Positions 7,033 through 10,612 of a stretch of DNA of 10,612 bases are shown piece by piece. Origin of the DNA: Bordetella parapertussis (GTDB taxonomy: Bacteria > Pseudomonadota > Gammaproteobacteria > Burkholderiales > Burkholderiaceae_C). The notes under the pieces were generated by a model. That model was not told the origin of the DNA, ran no database searches, and worked only from the letters and a program-made list of their open reading frames with translations. Numbering within the stretch: the stretch's first letter is position 1; every line of letters begins with the position of its first letter. Made by a program: the position numbers and the translations under genes. The stretch is from positions 1 through 10,612 of the forward strand of contig CAMDJU010000082.1 of NCBI GenBank assembly GCA_945900695.1. The letters run 5' to 3'.

Positions 7033-8435
7033 CGCTCACCCCCACCATGCCTGAGAGGCATCGACGGTTTGCGCAGCCCAGCGGCCGAACGGGCCTGAGG
7101 CAGCAAATGCGCCACGGTCAATGCGTCGTCGCCAAAATAACGCGCCGCCACCGACTGGACCTGAGCCGGGGTGATCGCTTGCAAAGCGGCGATCAAGCGG
7201 TCGTTGGTGTCCAGCGGCAAGCCCTCGGCCCAAAAACTGCCCATTTCACGGGCTTGGTTGAACAGCGAATCACGCCGGTAAACGGCTGAGGCCTCCCACT
7301 GGTTTTTCACCCGCCGCAGCTCGCTCTCGCTGACGCCGTCGCGGGCCAGGGTGGCCACTTGTTCGCGCAATGCGCGCTCGAGTTCGTGCGCACTTTTGCC
7401 GAGGGCCGGCACACCTTCCAACACAAAGGTTTGGGGACCGCGCCCCGTCAATCCGTTGTAGGCGCCGACGCTGTCGGCCAAGCGATCGGCGCCTTGCGTC
7501 AAGGCCCGGTCCAGCCGGGCACTGCTGTAGCCGTCCAGCACGGCGGCCAACACCGTCAGTGCCAACGCATCTTGGTTGGTGGCGCTGCCATCAAAACCAG
7601 TGAAGGTTGGCACCTTGAAGGACAAAGCGACATAGGCTTGCTCGGCGGGGGCTTTCACGTCCAGGCGGCGCAGACCCCGCTGGGGCGGCTCGGTGCGCGG
7701 CTTGCGCTCGGGCAAGGCCCGCGCTGGTATGGTGCCGTAGTGCTTGAGAGCCAAGCGGTGAACCTCCTCGGCCACCACATCGCCCACCACCACCACCACC
7801 GCATTAGATGGCGAATACCACTGCTTGTAAAAAGCGCGTGCATCGTCGGGTTTCATCGCATCCAAATCTTCCATCCAACCCACGATGGGGCGGCGATAGG
7901 GGGAGGCGGTGAATTGAACGGCAGACATTTGCTCGTACAACAGGGCGCGGGGCGTGTCCTCGGTGCGCATGCGGCGCTCTTCTTTGACCACCTCCAGCTC
8001 CTTGACAAATTCTTCATCGGCCCACTGGTTGTTGGCAAACCGATCGGCCTCGAGTTGCATCACATCGGCCAAACGCTGGGCGGGTATTTGCTGAAAGTAA
8101 CCGGTGTAGTCCCGGCTGGTGAAGGCATTTTCACGCCCACCCAAAGCGGCCACTCGGCGCGAGAACTCCCCTGCCTTGACACTGGTGGTTCCTTTGAAAA
8201 GCATGTGCTCCAGCACATGGGCCACGCCAGAGACACCGTCCACCTCGTCCATAGACCCCACCCGCAGCCACACCATGTGCACCGCAGTAGGGGCGCGCCG
8301 ATCAGGTTTGACCACCAAGGTCATGCCGTTGGGCAGGTTGAAGGTGCTGATGGGGTTAGGTGCTTGTTGCGCCCCCACAATGGGAGACAAACACACGGCG
8401 ACTGCGGCCAAGCAGCGCGCAAAGAACTGTTTCAT
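7029..8435 (-). CDS. M16 family zinc metallopeptidase, catalytic (exported)
   Basis: A 468-residue M16B-type peptidase. The inverted zinc motif HxxEH is present as His73-Val-Leu-Glu76-His77 (AHVLEHMLFKG), and the distal zinc ligand is most likely Glu152 in VVKEERR, about 75 residues on, as the family requires. GGRENAFTSRDYTGYF (99-114) is the typical segment between them. The N-terminus (about 1-22, MKQFFARCLAAVAVCLSPIVGA) is a signal peptide, so the enzyme acts in the periplasm. It is first in the leftward set and overlaps the zinc-less M16 gene by four bases. The 60-base gap to ftsY must hold its promoter; no convincing -35/-10 pair or Shine-Dalgarno sequence is seen on this strand. Physiological substrate unknown; the protein class degrades peptides of limited size. 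Confidence 0.95.
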   Translation of the reverse strand: MKQFFARCLAAVAVCLSPIVGAQQAPNPISTFNLPNGMTLVVKPDRRAPTAVHMVWLRVGSMDEVDGVSGVAHVLEHMLFKGTTSVKAGEFSRRVAALGGRENAFTSRDYTGYFQQIPAQRLADVMQLEADRFANNQWADEEFVKELEVVKEERRMRTEDTPRALLYEQMSAVQFTASPYRRPIVGWMEDLDAMKPDDARAFYKQWYSPSNAVVVVVGDVVAEEVHRLALKHYGTIPARALPERKPRTEPPQRGLRRLDVKAPAEQAYVALSFKVPTFTGFDGSATNQDALALTVLAAVLDGYSSARLDRALTQGADRLADSVGAYNGLTGRGPQTFVLEGVPALGKSAHELERALREQVATLARDGVSESELRRVKNQWEASAVYRRDSLFNQAREMGSFWAEGLPLDTNDRLIAALQAITPAQVQSVAARYFGDDALTVAHLLPQARSAAGLRKPSMPLRHGGGER

Positions 8436-8457
8436 AGAATAAGAACCACGGACACAC

Positions 8458-8486
8458 TGAGCATTGCTCGATCCAACAACTATATA
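8458..8486 (+). promoter_or_regulatory. Possible ftsY promoter with short palindrome
   Basis: The 60-base divergent gap contains TATATA (8481-8486), a fair -10, with TGAGCA (8458-8463) as a poor -35 (3 of 6) at 17-base spacing. A transcript from it would start at about 8493, within a few bases of the ftsY ATG. A perfect 11-base palindrome GAGCA-T-TGCTC (8459-8469) lies where a -35 region or operator would be and could also affect the divergent M16 gene. Confidence 0.3.
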
Positions 8487-8495
8487 CCCTGCTGC

Positions 8496-9560
8496 ATGTT
8501 CAGTTTTTTCAAAAAAAGCAAAGCCAATGATGGGGGTGGTGGCAATACCCCAGCAACGGACGCATCGCCCGAGCCCACGGCTTCAGCTCCGCCTGCCAGC
8601 CCTGAAAGAGGTGGCTGGCTGCAACGTTTGCGCAAAGGTTTGGCCCGCACCGGGCAAGGCCTGACCAGCGTTTTCACCGGCGCCCGTGTCGACGCTGCCC
8701 TTTATGAAGAGTTGGAATCAGCCTTGCTCATGGCCGATGCTGGCGTTCAGGCCACCGACCACCTGATGAAGCGCTTGCAGCAAGCCGTCAAGTCCCAGGG
8801 CATCACCGAGGCACCACAGGTTCAAGCCCTGCTTGAAGACCTGCTGTGCGAGTTGTTGTTGCCCCTGGAAAAGCCACTGTCCCTGGGCCAGGTCCACCCC
8901 AGCGTGATCATGGTCACCGGTGTCAATGGGGCTGGCAAAACCACCAGCATTGGCAAACTCACCCGCCACCTCAGCCACAGCGGGGCCAGCGTGTTGCTGG
9001 CCGCCGCCGACACATTCAGGGCGGCCGCACGCGAACAGCTCGAAGTCTGGGCCGACCGCAGCCGGGTCGACATCGTCAGCCAAGCCGGGGGCGACCCTGC
9101 GGCTGTGGCGTTTGACGCGGTCAGTGCGGGCAAAGCCCGGGGCAAAGACGTGGTCATCGTCGACACCGCAGGCCGCTTGCCCACCCAAACCCATTTGATG
9201 GAAGAGTTGAAAAAGATCAAACGGGTGGTGCAAAAAGCCGATCCCAGCGCACCCCATGAGGTGCTTTTGGTGATTGACGGCAACACAGGGCAAAACGCGC
9301 TGACCCAAGTGCAGGCCTTTGACCAAGCGCTGGGGCTGACCGGCTTGATCGTCACCAAACTCGATGGCACGGCCAAGGGCGGCGTGCTGGCCGCCATTGC
9401 CTTGTGGTCGCGTGAGCGCCAGCGCACCACCGGTGCTGTCGTACCGGTTTACTTCATTGGCGTGGGCGAGAGTTTGGAAGACTTGCAATCCTTTTCGGCC
9501 CGAGAGTTCTCTCAAGCTGTACTGGGCAGCGCCGCCGCAGACACTCGCGCCATTGGCTGA
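8496..9560 (+). CDS. ftsY: Signal recognition particle receptor FtsY
   Basis: FtsY is the membrane-associated SRP receptor; its GTPase pairs with Ffh to deliver ribosome-nascent chains to the translocon. The 354-residue protein has a short, Pro/Ala/Ser-rich A region after MFSFFKKSK (1-40), a helical N domain (about 41-125) and the NG GTPase: P-loop GVNGAGKTT (142-150), DTFRAA (172-177), DTAGR (223-227), TKLDGTAKGG (287-296) and IGVGESLEDL (321-330). A loop with WSRERQRTTGAV (304-315) is longer than in E. coli. I chose ATG 8496 because MFSFFKK resembles other FtsY N-termini; the frame stays open for over a kilobase upstream, but that part is antisense to the M16 gene. No Shine-Dalgarno sequence is visible. 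In E. coli ftsE and ftsX separate ftsY from rpoH; here they are absent. Confidence 0.96.
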   Translation: MFSFFKKSKANDGGGGNTPATDASPEPTASAPPASPERGGWLQRLRKGLARTGQGLTSVFTGARVDAALYEELESALLMADAGVQATDHLMKRLQQAVKSQGITEAPQVQALLEDLLCELLLPLEKPLSLGQVHPSVIMVTGVNGAGKTTSIGKLTRHLSHSGASVLLAAADTFRAAAREQLEVWADRSRVDIVSQAGGDPAAVAFDAVSAGKARGKDVVIVDTAGRLPTQTHLMEELKKIKRVVQKADPSAPHEVLLVIDGNTGQNALTQVQAFDQALGLTGLIVTKLDGTAKGGVLAAIALWSRERQRTTGAVVPVYFIGVGESLEDLQSFSAREFSQAVLGSAAADTRAIG

Positions 9561-9582
9561 AGTCGGCTGGGTGACAAACTGC

Positions 9583-9598
9583 CCTGTGCGCACGCAGG
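9583..9598 (+). other. Hairpin downstream of ftsY
   Basis: CCTGTG (9583-9588) pairs with CGCAGG (9593-9598), six pairs with one G-T, around the loop CGCA, 23 bases after the ftsY stop. There is no T-tract, so it is not a standard intrinsic terminator; it may stabilise the ftsY mRNA end or be chance. Confidence 0.25.
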
Positions 9599-9644
9599 CT
9601 GCGACAAATCAACACAGTCTCACAAACATCAAATATCCCAAATC

Positions 9645-9667
9645 TCTTTGATTTTCATCATCAAAGA
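9645..9667. repeat. Perfect inverted repeat upstream of rpoH
   Basis: TCTTTGAT (9645-9652) and ATCAAAGA (9660-9667) are perfect 8-bp arms around the seven bases TTTCATC. It lies 51 bases before the CIRCE element. AT-rich arms and the absence of a following T-tract argue against a terminator and make a regulator binding site possible; no known regulator consensus is recognised. Confidence 0.45.
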
Positions 9668-9717
9668 CAGGGTTTCCCCAACGCCAATCAAGGGATAACC
9701 CTAAAATCTCCACCAGG

Positions 9718-9744
9718 TTGGCACTCAACCAGACGGAGTGCTAA
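9718..9744. promoter_or_regulatory. CIRCE operator (HrcA site) upstream of rpoH
   Basis: TTGGCACTC (9718-9726), nine bases, then GAGTGCTAA (9736-9744). The consensus for the HrcA repressor operator is TTAGCACTC-N9-GAGTGCTAA; only the third base differs (G for A) and the spacer is exactly nine. HrcA normally represses groESL and/or the dnaK operon until heat shock. Here the only gene downstream in this orientation is rpoH, whose ATG is 35 bases beyond the right arm. A match of 17 of 18 arm positions with the correct spacer is very unlikely by chance. Confidence 0.92.
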
Positions 9745-9747
9745 CAT
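9718..9747 (+). promoter_or_regulatory. Candidate sigma-70 promoter of rpoH, overlapping CIRCE
   Basis: TTGGCA (9718-9723; 5 of 6 to the -35 consensus) and TAACAT (9742-9747; 4 of 6 to the -10) are 18 bases apart. A start near 9754 would give a leader of about 26 bases carrying AGGAG (9768-9772). The two boxes sit in the two CIRCE arms, so bound HrcA would block polymerase. An alternative -10, TAAAAT (9702-9707), has no good -35; from it CIRCE would lie in the 5' leader, also a known arrangement. No sigma-32 or sigma-E type promoter was recognised in the gap. Confidence 0.55.
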
Positions 9748-9779
9748 AAGCACCTAAGTATCCATTCAGGAGAAATGCC

Positions 9780-10612
9780 ATGACAGAACTTGCACTGAGC
9801 AGCCGCCCCATCAGCGTGGTCAACCCCTGGGCGCTGGTTCCACCTTTGGGTAACCTGGACGCCTATATTTCTGCGGCCAACCGTTTGCCCATGCTCACCT
9901 TGGAGCAAGAGCAAGAATTTGCGCGCCAATGGCGCGACAACCAAGACATGCAAGCGGCCGGCAAGCTGGTGTTGTCGCACCTGCGTTTGGTGGTGTCCAT
10001 TTCGCGCCAATATTTGGGCTATGGACTGCCCCACGCCGACCTGATTCAAGAGGGCAATGTGGGCCTGATGAAGGCGGTCAAGCGCTTTGACCCCGAGCAA
10101 GGTGTGCGCTTGGTGAGCTACGCCCTGCATTGGATCAAGGCTGAAATTCACGAATACATTTTGAAGAATTGGCGCATGGTCAAGGTGGCCACCACCAAGG
10201 CCCAGCGCAAACTGTTTTTCAACCTGCGCTCCATGAAGCAAGGCATGCGTGCTGAGGTCAGCGATGCCAACGCGCACCGCCAAAGCCTGAACCCCGATCA
10301 AGTCAATCAAGTGGCCGACAGCCTGCACGTAAAGCCCGAAGAGGTGCTGGAGATGGAGGCCCGCATGGCCGGTGGCGATGTGGTGCTGGACCCCAACCCG
10401 GGCGACGATGGCGAAGATGCCTTTGGCCCGATCGCGTACCTCACCGATGTGCGCCACGAGCCCACGGCGGTGATGGAAGCGCACCAACGCGATGTGCTGT
10501 CCAGCGATGGCTTGGCCATGGCCTTGGACAATTTGGACGCGCGCAGCCGACGCATCGTGGAAGAGCGTTGGCTCAAGGTCAATGACGATGGCTCGGGCGG
10601 CATGACCCTGCA
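9780..10612 (+). CDS. rpoH: RNA polymerase heat-shock sigma factor RpoH (sigma-32), 3' partial
   Basis: RpoH directs RNA polymerase to heat-shock promoters (chaperones, proteases). The frame starts at ATG 9780 with AGGAG (9768-9772) seven bases upstream and remains open to the window end, giving 277 residues; about 30-40, including the region 4.2 helix-turn-helix, should lie beyond. Region 2 is clear: LVLSHLRLVVSISRQY (63-78), DLIQEGNVGLMKAVKRFDP (87-105) and the -10 recognition part YALHWIKAEIHEYI (114-127). The RpoH box QRKLFFNLR (142-150), which separates heat-shock sigma factors from RpoD and RpoS and contacts core polymerase, is intact. DARSRRIVEERWL (253-265) begins region 4. A CIRCE operator lies immediately upstream. 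It follows ftsY by 219 bases. Confidence 0.97.
   Translation, partial: MTELALSSRPISVVNPWALVPPLGNLDAYISAANRLPMLTLEQEQEFARQWRDNQDMQAAGKLVLSHLRLVVSISRQYLGYGLPHADLIQEGNVGLMKAVKRFDPEQGVRLVSYALHWIKAEIHEYILKNWRMVKVATTKAQRKLFFNLRSMKQGMRAEVSDANAHRQSLNPDQVNQVADSLHVKPEEVLEMEARMAGGDVVLDPNPGDDGEDAFGPIAYLTDVRHEPTAVMEAHQRDVLSSDGLAMALDNLDARSRRIVEERWLKVNDDGSGGMTL

Noticed and set aside
7780..7802. Run of CCACCA triplets as a microsatellite or His-tract
   Set aside because: It is the complement of consecutive Val codons in a beta-strand of the catalytic M16 protein and is explained by that gene.
7359..8495. Open frame of 379 codons running in frame into ftsY, which would give a 733-residue fusion
   Set aside because: It is exactly antisense to the well-supported catalytic M16 gene, its translation has shadow composition (His/Gly/Gln-rich, no domain), and FtsY similarity starts only at 8496.
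9646..9680. CTTTGA...CCCCA as a sigma-32 promoter for rpoH
   Set aside because: Spacing is 24 bases instead of about 13-15 and the -10 lacks the CCCCAT core.
9775..9783. Two-codon ORF ATG-CCA-TGA overlapping the rpoH ATG
   Set aside because: It is only two bases from AGGAG, too close for initiation, whereas ATG 9780 has ideal spacing; likely coincidence.

Overview
The window is a chromosomal housekeeping segment from a GC-rich beta-proteobacterium. Protein sequences and gene order (ispE, tRNA-Gln, prs, long-form L25, pth; and M16-M16-rsmD-coaD divergent from ftsY, then rpoH) point to Burkholderiales, most likely a Comamonadaceae-like organism. This placement is by family recognition, not by a database search. 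No insertion sequence, prophage, CRISPR array, toxin system or other accessory module is visible.

Left part (1-3474, + strand): the 3' bulk of ispE (isoprenoid precursor synthesis), a tRNA-Gln(TTG) gene with encoded CCA, prs (PRPP synthesis), rplY (5S rRNA-binding L25) and pth (peptidyl-tRNA hydrolase). Two intrinsic terminators break this run: one between prs and rplY and one between rplY and pth, both with TTCG loops. Middle part (3538-8435, - strand): a tightly packed set read leftwards, made of two consecutive M16 peptidase-like genes (one catalytic, one with no zinc motif), rsmD (16S rRNA methylation), coaD (coenzyme A synthesis), a histidine phosphatase and a small 2[4Fe-4S] ferredoxin of the YfhL type. 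Overlapping or near-touching stop and start codons suggest co-transcription and translational coupling for much of it. Right part (8496-10612, + strand): ftsY (SRP receptor GTPase), a 219-bp regulatory gap, and rpoH (heat-shock sigma factor), which runs off the window end.

The most notable non-coding signal is a near-perfect CIRCE operator (HrcA repressor site) at 9718-9744, directly upstream of rpoH and overlapping a plausible sigma-70 promoter. It implies that the repressor-based heat-shock circuit controls the sigma-32-based one. Other points worth checking are a three-codon minigene whose stop overlaps the pth start codon, a likely non-canonical CTG start for rsmD, mutually exclusive hairpins ahead of rplY, and a possible leaderless ftsY transcript. 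I found no wholly unknown multi-gene system; the novelty here is regulatory.
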